Source of the DNA: Acetobacteraceae bacterium
Lineage (GTDB): Bacteria; Pseudomonadota; Alphaproteobacteria; Acetobacterales; Acetobacteraceae
Direction: 5' to 3'
NCBI GenBank assembly: GCA_003164135.1
Contig: PLSD01000035.1
Span: 4,072-45,663 of the forward strand
Length of the DNA: 41,592 nt
The translations under genes were made by a program, and so were the position numbers. The notes under the pieces were generated by a model that worked only from the letters and a program-made list of their open reading frames with translations, was not told the DNA's origin and ran no database searches. Within the stretch, counting starts at the first letter, position 1. Each line of letters begins with the position of its first letter. Positions 1 to 7,308 of this stretch are shown here, in pieces.

Positions 1-1108
1 TGGTGGTGCCAAATTCAGCACTTAACTCTTTGGCGCGGGCGATCACTTCCTGCGGGTCGGAAATGTCGGCTGGCGTGATTTTGTTCATCACTTCGGCGGC
101 TGTGTAGCCCAGCATACGTTCGGCGCCGACATTGAAGATTTGAATCACGCCGCTAGCGTCAGTGGCGATGCTGGAGAAATTGGCGCTGTTGAAGATGGCG
201 CGCTGCAATGCCCCGGCCTCAAGAAGTGCCTCTTCAGCCTGCTTGCGCGCGGTGTTATCGGTACCGATCAACAGATACCCGATGATGGCGTCCTGCGTGT
301 CGCGCAGCGCCGTGACGGACACGACTGCCGGGAACCGGCTGCCATCCTCGCGGATATAGGTCAGCTCGTAGATGTCCTCAATGCCGCGAGAGGCCTTGAA
401 GACCAGGGCCTCGAAGCCCGGCGTTATGGTGGTGCCAAATTCAGCACTTAATTCTTTGGCGCGGGCGATGACTTCCTGCGGGTCGGAAATGTCGGCTGGC
501 GTGATTTTGTTCATCACCTCAGTTGCCGTGTAGCCGAGCATACGTTCCGCGCCGACATTGAAGATTTGGATCACGCCGCTAGCGTCAGTTGCGATGCTAG
601 AAAAATTGGCACTGTTGAAGATGGCGCGCTGCAATGCCCCGGCCTCAAGAAGTGCCTCTTCTGCCTGCTTGCGCGCGGTGTTATCGGTACCGATCAACAG
701 ATACCCGATGATGGCGTCATGCGTGTCGCGCAGCGCCGTGACGGACACGACTGCCGGAAACCGGCTGCCATCCTCGCGGATATAGGTCAGCTCGTAGATG
801 TCCTCAATGCCGCGAGAGGCCTTGAAGACCAGGGCCTCGAAGCCCGGCGTTATGGTGGTGCCAAATTCAGCACTGAGTTCTTTTGCGCGCGCAATTATTT
901 CCTGCGGGTCGGAGATGTCGGCTGGCGTGATCGTATTCATTACGTCGGTTGCGGCGTAGCCAAGCATACGCTCCGCGCCCACGTTAAAAATCTGAATGAC
1001 GCCTTTTGCATCCGTCGCGATGCTCGAGAAATTGGCGCTATTGAAAATGGCACGCTGGAGGGCACCGTTTTCAAGGCGTGTTTCGGCGGAAAATTTAGGC
1101 AAATTCAT
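1..1108 (-). CDS. Multi-PAS sensor protein, N-terminal part (C-terminus beyond the window)
   Basis: The minus-strand frame is open from an ATG at 1108 to the left edge, giving 369 codons without a stop. It encodes a short N-terminus followed by consecutive PAS domains (core segments such as IFNSANFSSIATDASG, GAERMLGYTA, YIREDGSRFPA and the PAC-like end IIGYLLIGTDNTARKQAEEA). The PAS unit repeats every 142 residues and the copies are nearly identical. An AGGA ribosome site lies five bases before the ATG. PAS chains of this kind normally end in a histidine kinase or hybrid kinase, but that part is not in the window, so the output is unknown. The gene starts 26 bp after the receiver gene upstream, which suggests an operon and a two-component pairing. 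The sensed signal cannot be read from the sequence. Confidence 0.85.
   Translation of the reverse strand, partial: MNLPKFSAETRLENGALQRAIFNSANFSSIATDAKGVIQIFNVGAERMLGYAATDVMNTITPADISDPQEIIARAKELSAEFGTTITPGFEALVFKASRGIEDIYELTYIREDGSRFPAVVSVTALRDTHDAIIGYLLIGTDNTARKQAEEALLEAGALQRAIFNSANFSSIATDASGVIQIFNVGAERMLGYTATEVMNKITPADISDPQEVIARAKELSAEFGTTITPGFEALVFKASRGIEDIYELTYIREDGSRFPAVVSVTALRDTQDAIIGYLLIGTDNTARKQAEEALLEAGALQRAIFNSANFSSIATDASGVIQIFNVGAERMLGYTAAEVMNKITPADISDPQEVIARAKELSAEFGTT
1..1108 (-). repeat. Direct repeat of 426 bp (PAS-coding units)
   Basis: The segment starting at 1 recurs at 427 and again at 853, a period of exactly 426 bp or 142 codons. Copies 1-426 and 427-852 differ at only a small number of positions, many of them silent. 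The third copy, 853 to about 1108, is the N-terminal part and is clearly more diverged. The pattern indicates recent tandem duplication or gene conversion inside the coding region. More copies may lie to the left of the window. Confidence 0.9.
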
Positions 1109-1134
1109 ATTATTCCTGGGTAGTCGTTTTCCGC

Positions 1135-1566
1135 TTATGCGGCATACGGAACGCTGAGTGCCTGTTGCATGGCGAGGATCAACGCAGGTTCTTTAAAGGG
1201 TTTTTCCAGCAACACGGCATCTGGCCGCAGCAGGCGGACCTTCGCGATATTACCACTCATGAATAAATGCGGAATGAAGCAGTGTGTGTGTAGTATCTGC
1301 GCAACCGCGGAAACACCGCTGCCGTCGCCCAGCCAGGCGTCGACAATCATCAAGCCAGGTTCGTAGCGAGCGGCATCGATGATGGCAGCTGCCTCTGTAG
1401 CGGACACCGCGCAGACGTGGTGGCCCATGGTTTCAAGCATTGCCGCCAGTAACGTTCCGATCATGGGGTCATCGTCCACCACCTGGATGCGAACGCCGGT
1501 TACAGGCTCCCCGCTGAGGGCGCCGCCAATTTGGAATCCAGACCTCTCTAGTACGCTTTTTGACAT
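1135..1566 (-). CDS. Single-domain response regulator (receiver)
   Basis: This 143-residue protein is a CheY-like receiver with no output domain. Visible hallmarks are the acidic pocket VVDDDP near residue 30, the phospho-acceptor Asp in MIVDAWLGDGSG near residue 76, Ser in place of the usual Thr in LFMSGN, and the conserved Lys in LEKPF near residue 122. About 25 residues precede the receiver and look unstructured. It lies just upstream of the multi-PAS sensor gene on the same strand, so the two are probably co-transcribed. A FixJ-like box lies 38 bp upstream of the start. The ribosome site GGAG sits very close to the ATG, so the exact start is slightly uncertain. Confidence 0.85.
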   Translation of the reverse strand: MSKSVLERSGFQIGGALSGEPVTGVRIQVVDDDPMIGTLLAAMLETMGHHVCAVSATEAAAIIDAARYEPGLMIVDAWLGDGSGVSAVAQILHTHCFIPHLFMSGNIAKVRLLRPDAVLLEKPFKEPALILAMQQALSVPYAA

Positions 1567-1604
1567 TGCTCCGACGTGGGCTGAAAAATCCAGAAATGCA
1601 AGCT

Positions 1605-1618
1605 TCGGAAACTACACA
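1605..1618 (-). promoter_or_regulatory. FixJ-like box upstream of receiver/multi-PAS operon
   Basis: Read towards the gene at 1566 the site is TGTGTAGTTTCCGA followed by AGCT. It is one of eight matches in the window to TGAGTAGTTTCCGAnnCT and lies 38 bp before the start codon. Assignment to a FixJ-type regulator is by resemblance only. Confidence 0.55.
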
Positions 1619-1990
1619 GAGTACCCTGTCATTTTTGGCCCTCGTGGTTGATCCGGACTAATGGGTGCGGATGAATCTGGTGTGTCCGGCCTCGCCTTAT
1701 GCACACAAAAGCCAATGAAAACACCGCGTTGTTGCCGTCCCGGAGCGAGCGTCATCTGCAAGTTGCCATGCAATATGATTCAGCGAGCAGACTAGCGGTG
1801 GTTGAAAGTCGGCCTTTCTCAAAGATGACAATTAGTTAAAATATCCTTGATAAACAACGTGTTGTTGTATTTCAGGTACACCTGACCCCAATCACCGGCA
1901 GGCCCCTTCATATGTGCGCCTTGCAGTGCCAACTAGGCCTCAGGTCATTTCAATGGCCTGCCTCAGATTTTTGTTTAAGGATTTATTTCA
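1619..1990. other. Intergenic region between divergent receiver and OmpA-like genes
   Basis: No supported gene was found here. The stretch before the OmpA-like gene is locally AT-rich (about 1825-1870) and contains the small inverted repeat AACAAcgtgTTGTT near 1854-1867. This is compatible with a promoter or operator for the OmpA-like gene but is not diagnostic. A Shine-Dalgarno AAGGA precedes the OmpA-like start. Confidence 0.3.
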
Positions 1991-3082
1991 ATGAAATTTC
2001 GTCTCGCTCTACTAACGGCTACCGTATTGGCGGCGCCGTTCGCGCTATCCCACACGGCTGCCGCCCAGCCCGTTACCGGCCCGTATATCGCCGGCGGTTT
2101 TGGCTACAACATCGAGGGCACCCAGAAAGCCAAAGATCTCAGCGCGGGTGGAATTGGCGTTCCTTTTGAGGCCAAGGTTGTTATGAAAAACGGCTATACG
2201 GGCGAGGCGAGCCTTGGCTATGGTTTCGGCAACGGGTTCCGCGCGGAGGTTGAGGGTGACTACATCCATGACAATGCCGATAAGGTGAAGGCTGGTGGCT
2301 ACGGTTACGCGGCCGGTGGCCATGAAGCTCGCTACGGTGCGTTCGGTAATGTGCTGTATGATTTCAATGTTGGTTTGCCGTATCTGTATCCTTATGTCGG
2401 CGCGGGCGTTGGTTGGCAGGAAGACCGGCTTAATGATATCTCGGCAGCCGGCGCTTTCGTGAACAAGACCAAGAGCGTACTTGCGTATCAGGCTATTGCC
2501 GGTGTGGCTGTGCCGATTGCTTACGTCCCGGGTCTTTCCGCGACACTCGAATATCGCTTCGTTGGTTTGGCCGGTGCGCGCAAGATCAATGGAGAGTATG
2601 GTGGTGTTCCGGCCGGCGCGAAGCTGATGCACGAATACAACCAGCAGGTCCTTGTTGGTTTGCGTTACCAGTTGTTCACGCCGCAACCGCCGGCTCCGCC
2701 GCCTGTTGAAGCCGCCGCCGCTGCCCCGATGGCGGCGCCTGCTCCGGCACCGGCAAAGACCTACCTGGTGTTCTTTGACTGGGACAAGTACAATCTCAGC
2801 CCGCGCGCCACGCAGATTATCGCGCAGGCCGCTTCGGACAGCAAAACCAACAATGTGACCACGCTGGATGTTTCAGGTTACACCGATACGTCGGGGACAC
2901 CGGACTACAATCAGGGCCTTTCGCAGCGCCGTGCGCAGGCCGTTGCGACTGAGCTGGTTACCGATGGCGTGCCGCAGGGAGAAATCGAAATCCACGCGTA
3001 TGGTGAAACGCATCTGCTGGTTGCCACTGGGCCCGGTGTGCGTGAGCCGCAGAACCGCCGCGTGGAAATCGTACTTAACTAA
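1991..3082 (+). CDS. OmpA-family outer-membrane protein
   Basis: This 363-residue protein has a typical Sec signal peptide (MKFRLALL to the AAAQ cleavage region, about residues 1-25). An N-terminal eight-strand barrel-like domain rich in Gly and aromatic residues follows, to about residue 230. A short Pro/Ala-rich linker (residues about 231-254) leads to a C-terminal OmpA peptidoglycan-binding domain. That domain shows FFDWDKYNLSP, SGYTDTSGTPDYNQGLSQRRAQAV and the terminal NRRVEIVL. It would sit in the outer membrane and tether it to peptidoglycan. AAGGA lies in front of the ATG, and a strong Rho-independent terminator follows the stop codon, so it is probably a single-gene transcript. I see no FixJ-like box in its upstream region. 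Confidence 0.93.
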   Translation: MKFRLALLTATVLAAPFALSHTAAAQPVTGPYIAGGFGYNIEGTQKAKDLSAGGIGVPFEAKVVMKNGYTGEASLGYGFGNGFRAEVEGDYIHDNADKVKAGGYGYAAGGHEARYGAFGNVLYDFNVGLPYLYPYVGAGVGWQEDRLNDISAAGAFVNKTKSVLAYQAIAGVAVPIAYVPGLSATLEYRFVGLAGARKINGEYGGVPAGAKLMHEYNQQVLVGLRYQLFTPQPPAPPPVEAAAAAPMAAPAPAPAKTYLVFFDWDKYNLSPRATQIIAQAASDSKTNNVTTLDVSGYTDTSGTPDYNQGLSQRRAQAVATELVTDGVPQGEIEIHAYGETHLLVATGPGVREPQNRRVEIVLN

Positions 3083-3105
3083 TCGAGCGTTTAACACGGC
3101 AAAAG

Positions 3106-3137
3106 AAAACCCCGGCGGGAAACTGCCGGGGTTTTTA
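3106..3137 (+). terminator. Rho-independent terminator after the OmpA-like gene
   Basis: A seven-base GC stem, CCCCGGC (3110-3116) and GCCGGGG (3125-3131), has an eight-base loop and is followed by a T run. Flanking A and T runs extend the stem. Confidence 0.93.
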
Positions 3138-3204
3138 TTGTTGTGGTGAGAGACCTCAATGCTTTGTGATGCCGCGTGCCAGGGATGACACGCGGCGGAG
3201 GCTA

Positions 3205-3639
3205 TTAGTTCGTTGAGATGATGATGCTCGTGATGATGCCGGTTGAAATGGCGATTAAAATGAACTGGTCACCGTCCTGCACCCATTCATAACCATAGGG
3301 CGGCTGCTCCAGATGGTAATAGCCCCAGTTGCCTACGACATAACGGCCGCCATTATAATGGTCACCATGATTCCATTGGTGGCCGCTGGAATATCGCGGC
3401 TGGGAAGGTGCTGCGTGAGACTCTTCGTGCGATACTTGGCCTTGACTATGCGCATCGGCCTTTTGCTGCGGAGGGGCGGCATGGCTCATATTCTGCTGTG
3501 GTGCGGAGTGGGCGGGGGCGCTATGTTGTGCTGATCCGCCGGGTTGCTGGTGCTGGTCCTGCTGCGCCACCGCGAGCGGTGCGTAAAGCAGCGCGAGTGC
3601 GAGGCCGGCACTAAGGCTGTTGCGATAGGTCTGCTTCAT
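3205..3639 (-). CDS. RcnB-like periplasmic protein
   Basis: I take the start at 3639, where AAGGA lies eight bases upstream, giving 144 residues beginning MKQTYRNSLSAGLALALL; an in-frame upstream start at 3693 is less likely. The protein has a signal peptide ending near AVAQQ, a long low-complexity segment rich in Gln, His, Ser, Ala and Pro, and a C-terminal domain. That domain carries QPPYGYEWVQDGDQFILIAI followed by an Ile-rich hydrophobic stretch. This end matches the RcnB family (periplasmic proteins linked to nickel/cobalt homeostasis in E. coli). Many members have no proven metal role, so the His-rich middle is suggestive only. It lies downstream of a receiver gene on the same strand. 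Confidence 0.75.
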   Translation of the reverse strand: MKQTYRNSLSAGLALALLYAPLAVAQQDQHQQPGGSAQHSAPAHSAPQQNMSHAAPPQQKADAHSQGQVSHEESHAAPSQPRYSSGHQWNHGDHYNGGRYVVGNWGYYHLEQPPYGYEWVQDGDQFILIAISTGIITSIIISTN

Positions 3640-3747
3640 TTGCTTGATCCTTTGGCCGTAAAATTTCAGGAGAATGAGATTGGCTCGCAGCACCTCGCCA
3701 AGGGGGTAAGGCGTGACGTGCTTGGCGTGAACTATCCGAGCCGCGGA

Positions 3748-4137
3748 TTACGATACTGCAACGGCACGTAGTTTGGGAGGACGGCGTGATAATGCTTCAA
3801 CTCGTGCCAATAATTCCGCGACGGCGAAGGGCTTGACCAGATAGTCGCTACCGCCTGCATTGAAGCCGCGGACTTTGTCCGCGACACTGGCAAGTCCGGA
3901 GAGAAACAGGACGGGTGTAAGGTTGTCTTCGCTTCGTAACGCTTCGACAATTCGAATACCGTCGATGCCACCGGGTAGCATCCGGTCGAGAATTATGAGG
4001 TCAAATTCCACCGATGCCGCACGAAAGAGCGCATCGCGGGCGTTAGCCAAGTGCTCGACCAAATAGCCGGCATCCGCGAGGACCTGGGACATGAGATCGG
4101 CGTTGTTAAGGTCGTCCTCAACGAGTAGAATTTTCAT
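3748..4137 (-). CDS. OmpR-type receiver without DNA-binding domain
   Basis: This 129-residue protein starts MKILLVEDD. It has a receiver with the acidic pair (Glu8-Asp9), phospho-acceptor Asp in DLIILDRMLPGGIDG, the switch Ser in LFLSG, and the Lys in YLVKPF. The sequence AVAELLARVEALSRRPPK at the end is the linker normally found between receiver and winged helix in OmpR/PhoB proteins. A stop codon follows 12 residues later and no winged-helix domain is encoded in the next 100 bp. It is therefore either a functional single-domain regulator or an OmpR protein that lost its output domain. A FixJ-like box lies 93 bp upstream. The RcnB-like gene follows on the same strand. Confidence 0.85.
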   Translation of the reverse strand: MKILLVEDDLNNADLMSQVLADAGYLVEHLANARDALFRAASVEFDLIILDRMLPGGIDGIRIVEALRSEDNLTPVLFLSGLASVADKVRGFNAGGSDYLVKPFAVAELLARVEALSRRPPKLRAVAVS

Positions 4138-4230
4138 TGCCCTGCCTAATTTGTAATGCGGAAGCCGCTTGAAGGGCGCGGCCGCCTTGGGAGGTTAACG
4201 TTTAGTCACGAAATTCGGCGGTTGGCAGCC

Positions 4231-4244
4231 TCGGAATATACTCA
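4231..4244 (-). promoter_or_regulatory. FixJ-like box upstream of OmpR-type receiver
   Basis: Towards the gene at 4137 it reads TGAGTATATTCCGA followed by GGCT, matching the shared element. It lies 93 bp before the start codon, with no other gene in between. Confidence 0.5.
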
Positions 4245-4287
4245 AAGCGGGAGCTTGAATCGAAGACCCGGCAGGCGGCCTAAACCC

Positions 4288-4836
4288 CTAATCGCGGTCA
4301 GGTTTGGTGTCGGAGCCCTTAATTGCGCCCAATACAGCAAGTGTATCTGAAGGAGCGGACATGGCGGCGGCCTGACTATCGATGCGATCGGCAATTGCGG
4401 GATTATCGCGCCGGACTTCTTCCAGCAGTTCAATGATTTTTGCGTTCTTTTGGTCGTTCACGATGATCAGTTCGAGAATAAGCTGAGAACGATGGTTCGC
4501 AAGCTGGTCCTCGCGGCGTTGGGTGGTGAGAATTAAGGCGGCAACGAACATTGTGCCGATAGTTGTTGCGCCCTGAAGCCAAATGAAAGGAGGAGGATCC
4601 GGAGGTCGGTAACCGAGCCTTGCCGCGGCTAGATTTGTGCCAACCCAAGCGAGTATCACTAGGCTGAATACCACGACGAAGACCGGCCGGCCGATGAGGG
4701 CTGTGAGCCTGTCAGCGAACTTTTGCGGGCCGCTTGTCTCGTCTTTGTGGTCGGCGGCAATCTGCACCGTGGCCTGTGCGACAGACGCTGCAAGTGATGG
4801 GGGCGGAACGGAATCTTGTTCAGAGGTGTGGGGCAA
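4288..4836 (-). CDS. DUF1003 family membrane protein
   Basis: This 182-residue protein has two transmembrane helices (about residues 52-68, VFVVVFSLVILAWVG, and about 88-105, TTIGTMFVAALILT). The pattern ADRLTALIGRPVF ... PPPFIWLQ ... LILTTQRREDQLANHRSQLILEL matches the DUF1003 family of small inner-membrane proteins of unknown function. The hydrophilic C-terminal half resembles the usual cytoplasmic helix. The frame begins with TTG at 4836, preceded by a weak GAG at suitable distance. No ATG start gives a complete domain, so the start is uncertain; an internal GTG in the ATVQ segment is an alternative that still keeps both helices. Confidence 0.8.
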   Translation of the reverse strand: MPHTSEQDSVPPPSLAASVAQATVQIAADHKDETSGPQKFADRLTALIGRPVFVVVFSLVILAWVGTNLAAARLGYRPPDPPPFIWLQGATTIGTMFVAALILTTQRREDQLANHRSQLILELIIVNDQKNAKIIELLEEVRRDNPAIADRIDSQAAAMSAPSDTLAVLGAIKGSDTKPDRD

Positions 4837-4987
4837 TGAAGTCTCAAACCTTCAAAGACGATGCTCGACGGCCTGCGCAAAGGGGGCAGCCGGCGGCGGG
4901 TTCATGACCAATCACGTTCACCGACACCGGGAGCTGCCGATATCGTATAGACCGGAGACGCGTCCTTCGATCTATACGGCTCGTTCG

Positions 4988-5188
4988 TTATGGCGTGGAT
5001 TGAGTATTCGTGGTTTGCGTGGTTGTGGTGGTAGGCGGCGGCGGCGGCGTTGAAGGCATTGTCGTTGTTTCCGTCGTCGTAGTGATTGACGGCGGCGGCG
5101 GCGGGCTGCCACAACCAGCCAGCAGGGCTATTGCCCCGACCATTGCCGCGCTAGCGAGCAACCGGATGCCTGATACTTGATGTTTCAT
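4988..5188 (-). CDS. Small Thr/Pro-rich lipoprotein
   Basis: This 66-residue protein has a signal sequence ending in the lipobox LLAGC near residues 22-26, so Cys26 should become lipidated. The remainder is low complexity: a Pro run, then Thr-rich stretches, another Pro run and a Thr-rich tail. A strong AGGAG lies nine bases before the ATG. The gene starts 15 bp after the stop of the Thr-rich secreted protein upstream on the same strand, and both share Thr/Pro composition, so they are likely co-transcribed. The function is unknown; a cell-surface or envelope spacer role is only a guess. Confidence 0.75.
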   Translation of the reverse strand: MKHQVSGIRLLASAAMVGAIALLAGCGSPPPPPSITTTTETTTMPSTPPPPPTTTTTQTTNTQSTP

Positions 5189-5203
5189 GCTTATCTCCTA
5201 CGC

Positions 5204-5521
5204 TTAGTTGGTCGTTGACGTCGTGGATTGGCTGTTGGTGATGGTGCTCGGCACAGGCGGTGTCGTGGTGGTTGTGGTCGTGCTGTCGCTGCCCGAACCG
5301 TAGGCATTGCCGTAGGTTGTCTTTTTCGAATTAACCGTTGTGCCATTCCCGTTGTCCGAGGATTTGGTTTCCGTCGTGCTCAATGTGCCCGGCGGCGGCG
5401 CAACAACAACCGGCACTGTTGTGGTCGTTGACGATGTTGTGTCGGAAGATGTGGTTTGTGCGAAGGCGGCGCCCGTCATTAACAGCAACGCGCAGGCACT
5501 CGCCGCAAGGAATTTTTTCAT
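5204..5521 (-). CDS. Secreted Ser/Thr-rich low-complexity protein
   Basis: The start at 5521 is chosen because GGAGGG lies just upstream of the ATG; an in-frame extension to 5545 has no such site. The 105-residue product begins MKKFLAASACALLLMTG, with predicted cleavage after AAFA. It then continues as a Ser/Thr-rich chain containing a Pro-rich VVVAPPPG segment, an Asn/Gly segment and several runs of Thr. No known domain is visible. A FixJ-like box lies 108 bp upstream and points at this gene. The lipoprotein gene follows after 15 bp. The composition suggests an exported, extended surface or periplasmic protein. Confidence 0.75.
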   Translation of the reverse strand: MKKFLAASACALLLMTGAAFAQTTSSDTTSSTTTTVPVVVAPPPGTLSTTETKSSDNGNGTTVNSKKTTYGNAYGSGSDSTTTTTTTPPVPSTITNSQSTTSTTN

Positions 5522-5629
5522 AGTAACCCTCCATAATTGTACCAAAACAGACTAAAAACAGCGCTATCTCAGCAGCGCCGGCTGATTGGTCTAATGCTAG
5601 ATAGGGGATGCGCGGGCGTTGTAGTAGGT

Positions 5630-5643
5630 TCGGAAACTACCCA
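5630..5643 (-). promoter_or_regulatory. FixJ-like box upstream of Ser/Thr-rich protein
   Basis: Towards the gene at 5521 it reads TGGGTAGTTTCCGA followed by ACCT. It is the left half of a divergent pair with the site at 5751-5764. Confidence 0.55.
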
Positions 5644-5750
5644 TGCCAGGAGTACGGCTAGCACCCGAGCGGCACCGACGAGCTACAATGGGGGGTGCCT
5701 TGTCAGCCTTTGGAGGACAGATCCTGTTGCCGCGCTACTCCTTTTGCTGA

Positions 5751-5764
5751 TGAGTAGTTTCCGA
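5751..5764 (+). promoter_or_regulatory. FixJ-like box upstream of small membrane protein
   Basis: It reads TGAGTAGTTTCCGA followed by GTCT and points at the gene starting at 5880, 115 bp away. It mirrors the box at 5630-5643. The inverted similarity extends inward to AGGAGTA on the left (about 5649-5655) and TACTCCT on the right (about 5736-5742). Confidence 0.55.
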
Positions 5765-5879
5765 GTCTATCGCCCAGGAAATAAAAATATGTAGATGGAA
5801 AATAGGGCCAAATCCCATGACTCTAAAAGGCATCATACCTTATGGTCGGGGATGCAGGTAGTAAAAAAAGGACGTTACA

Positions 5880-6137
5880 ATGAACGCAATCGCCATGAAC
5901 GAACAGGATTTGCACCAGTATTTCGGTTCCGTTATCCTCGGGTCCGCGCTATTGCTGAGCGTGCTGTGGTGCACTCACTTGGTGCCTGTAGCCGATATAT
6001 TATCAGGCCCCACAAAATATTCGGTCTTGGCCGCAGGGACAACACCGTTGCCAGGGTCCATTGGCGCTCTTGGAGCCAGCAAAGATCTGATTGGTTTTCA
6101 GTATACCCAAGCCGGGCAAGTAGAAATTCTTCACTAA
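5880..6137 (+). CDS. Small hypothetical membrane protein
   Basis: This 85-residue ORF has AAGGA eight bases upstream of its ATG and one probable transmembrane helix at about residues 16-33 (FGSVILGSALLLSVLWCT). The rest is polar and Gly/Ser/Pro-containing. I do not recognise a family. Support for it being real comes from the ribosome site and the FixJ-like box pointing at it; codon evidence is limited at this length. Confidence 0.5.
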   Translation: MNAIAMNEQDLHQYFGSVILGSALLLSVLWCTHLVPVADILSGPTKYSVLAAGTTPLPGSIGALGASKDLIGFQYTQAGQVEILH

Positions 6138-6207
6138 CAGCAGAAGCTTTTAGGAAGATATTCTTCGTAATGGAATAGTGCGCGTACCTGGAGCAATATC
6201 TGGCTGG

Positions 6208-6873
6208 TTAACGGCAAAGTTGATGCAGGCCGTCCGCATTTATTATTTCGATGTCGCGGGCCGTGGAAAATTCAATTAATTGAAGGAGTTTCAGGGCGGC
6301 AAAGGTACGAGAAACTGTCTCAACTGTTAGGCCGAGATAGTCGGCGATGTCGGTCCGGCTCATCAGCAATTGAACGACACCGCCATTCTGATGGAGCCTT
6401 GACTGTTCGATTAAAAAGCCTGCAATTTTCTCAATTGCGCTGCGGCTGGCGAGTAGCTTTTTGTGCTCCTTTGCCTGCACAAGAGCGCTCGCCATGTAGG
6501 ATAATAGCTGCTGCCAGAGAAAATCATGGATTGTGGCTTGGGCTTCCAGTTTGGGGAGCCGGTATGCAACAACAGTACAATCACAGACTGCTTCAGCGGA
6601 AAGATTATATTCCGTACCGAATTCTAAACCAAAAACATCGCCTTTAGCATGAAAAGCATCCAGCTGCCGCCGGCCATTATCCAGAAGCCGATAGCTACGC
6701 ACCATGCCAGAGGTAACTTTCAAAAACACCTCAGCAGCCTCACCTTCGCTAAAAATACTTTCATTTTGTGCAAAGTGCTGAACTGGACCAGTTGCAGATA
6801 AGCCGCGATCGGCAACGAGATATAGACCGTGCATATTTGTAACCGGAGAAGCAGATGCCACTAGGGAGTGCAT
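6208..6873 (-). CDS. Crp/Fnr-family regulator, FixK-like
   Basis: This 221-residue protein has a cyclic-nucleotide-binding-type beta-roll (about residues 25-120: FAQNESIFSEGEAAEVFLKVTSGMVRS and the following GDVFGLE), a long dimerisation helix, and a C-terminal helix-turn-helix. The recognition region MSRTDIADYLGLTVETVSRTF (about residues 168-188) is typical of FNR/FixK proteins, which recognise TTGAT-N4-ATCAA. The N-terminal Cys cluster of true oxygen-sensing FNR is absent, which favours a FixK/Dnr-like type. It lies divergent from the large sensor/FixJ fusion. A FixJ-like box upstream points at it, although nearly 300 bp away. Met14 is an alternative start; neither has a clear ribosome site. 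Confidence 0.9.
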   Translation of the reverse strand: MHSLVASASPVTNMHGLYLVADRGLSATGPVQHFAQNESIFSEGEAAEVFLKVTSGMVRSYRLLDNGRRQLDAFHAKGDVFGLEFGTEYNLSAEAVCDCTVVAYRLPKLEAQATIHDFLWQQLLSYMASALVQAKEHKKLLASRSAIEKIAGFLIEQSRLHQNGGVVQLLMSRTDIADYLGLTVETVSRTFAALKLLQLIEFSTARDIEIINADGLHQLCR

Positions 6874-7308
6874 TTTAGTTACTTGTGAATGCTTCGTGTG
6901 TACTTTCCATCACATCATTGGTCCGGTCCAAGGGACGGCCTATGTCTGGCCGCGGTAGACAATCGGTAATTAAGGCATACGTATAGCAATAAATTTCACG
7001 GGTTTTGTGTTGAGTGATGAAGCCGCGGCGATCACTTAAACGCGCGCCCTGGTCAATTTTTTTCACAAGATCCTCACTTTTTGATTGGCGTTTACCCGGG
7101 CCTATAATGCTCGGGTTCTCGATTCACGGTTGCCACCCTAGCAACCGTGGTGGGTGGGAGAACAGCTTCGGAAAATACTCAATTATACATTCTTGAGCTA
7201 AAGTCAGGGCGAGCATATGCGCGTATTTTCATGCATCGACGGCAATTTAATATCATGTTAGATTTAAAGTGGCCTCTCTGGGCGCGATCACTTTTGAGAC
7301 AAAACACA
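6874..7308. other. Divergent regulatory region between FixK-like and sensor/FixJ fusion genes
   Basis: No gene is supported here. The region is AT-richer than the coding sequence and carries a FixJ-like box at 7168-7181. The frame of the fusion protein is open back to a GTG at 7147, but this extension has no ribosome site and no recognisable domain, so I treat it as leader. Confidence 0.45.
7168..7181 (-). promoter_or_regulatory. FixJ-like box between FixK-like and sensor/FixJ fusion genes
   Basis: Towards the FixK-like gene it reads TGAGTATTTTCCGA followed by AGCT. It is 294 bp from that gene's first possible start and 127 bp from the ATG at 7309 in the opposite orientation, so it could serve either promoter. 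Confidence 0.5.

Noticed and set aside
140..1123. Plus-strand ORFs across the first kilobase
   Set aside because: They lie antisense to the PAS repeats, repeat with the same 426-bp period and resemble no protein; the minus-strand PAS reading is clear.
7147..7308. N-terminal extension of the CheB-CheR fusion from a GTG at 7147
   Set aside because: It begins with GTG, lacks a ribosome site, contains a FixJ-like box and adds no recognisable domain before CheB.
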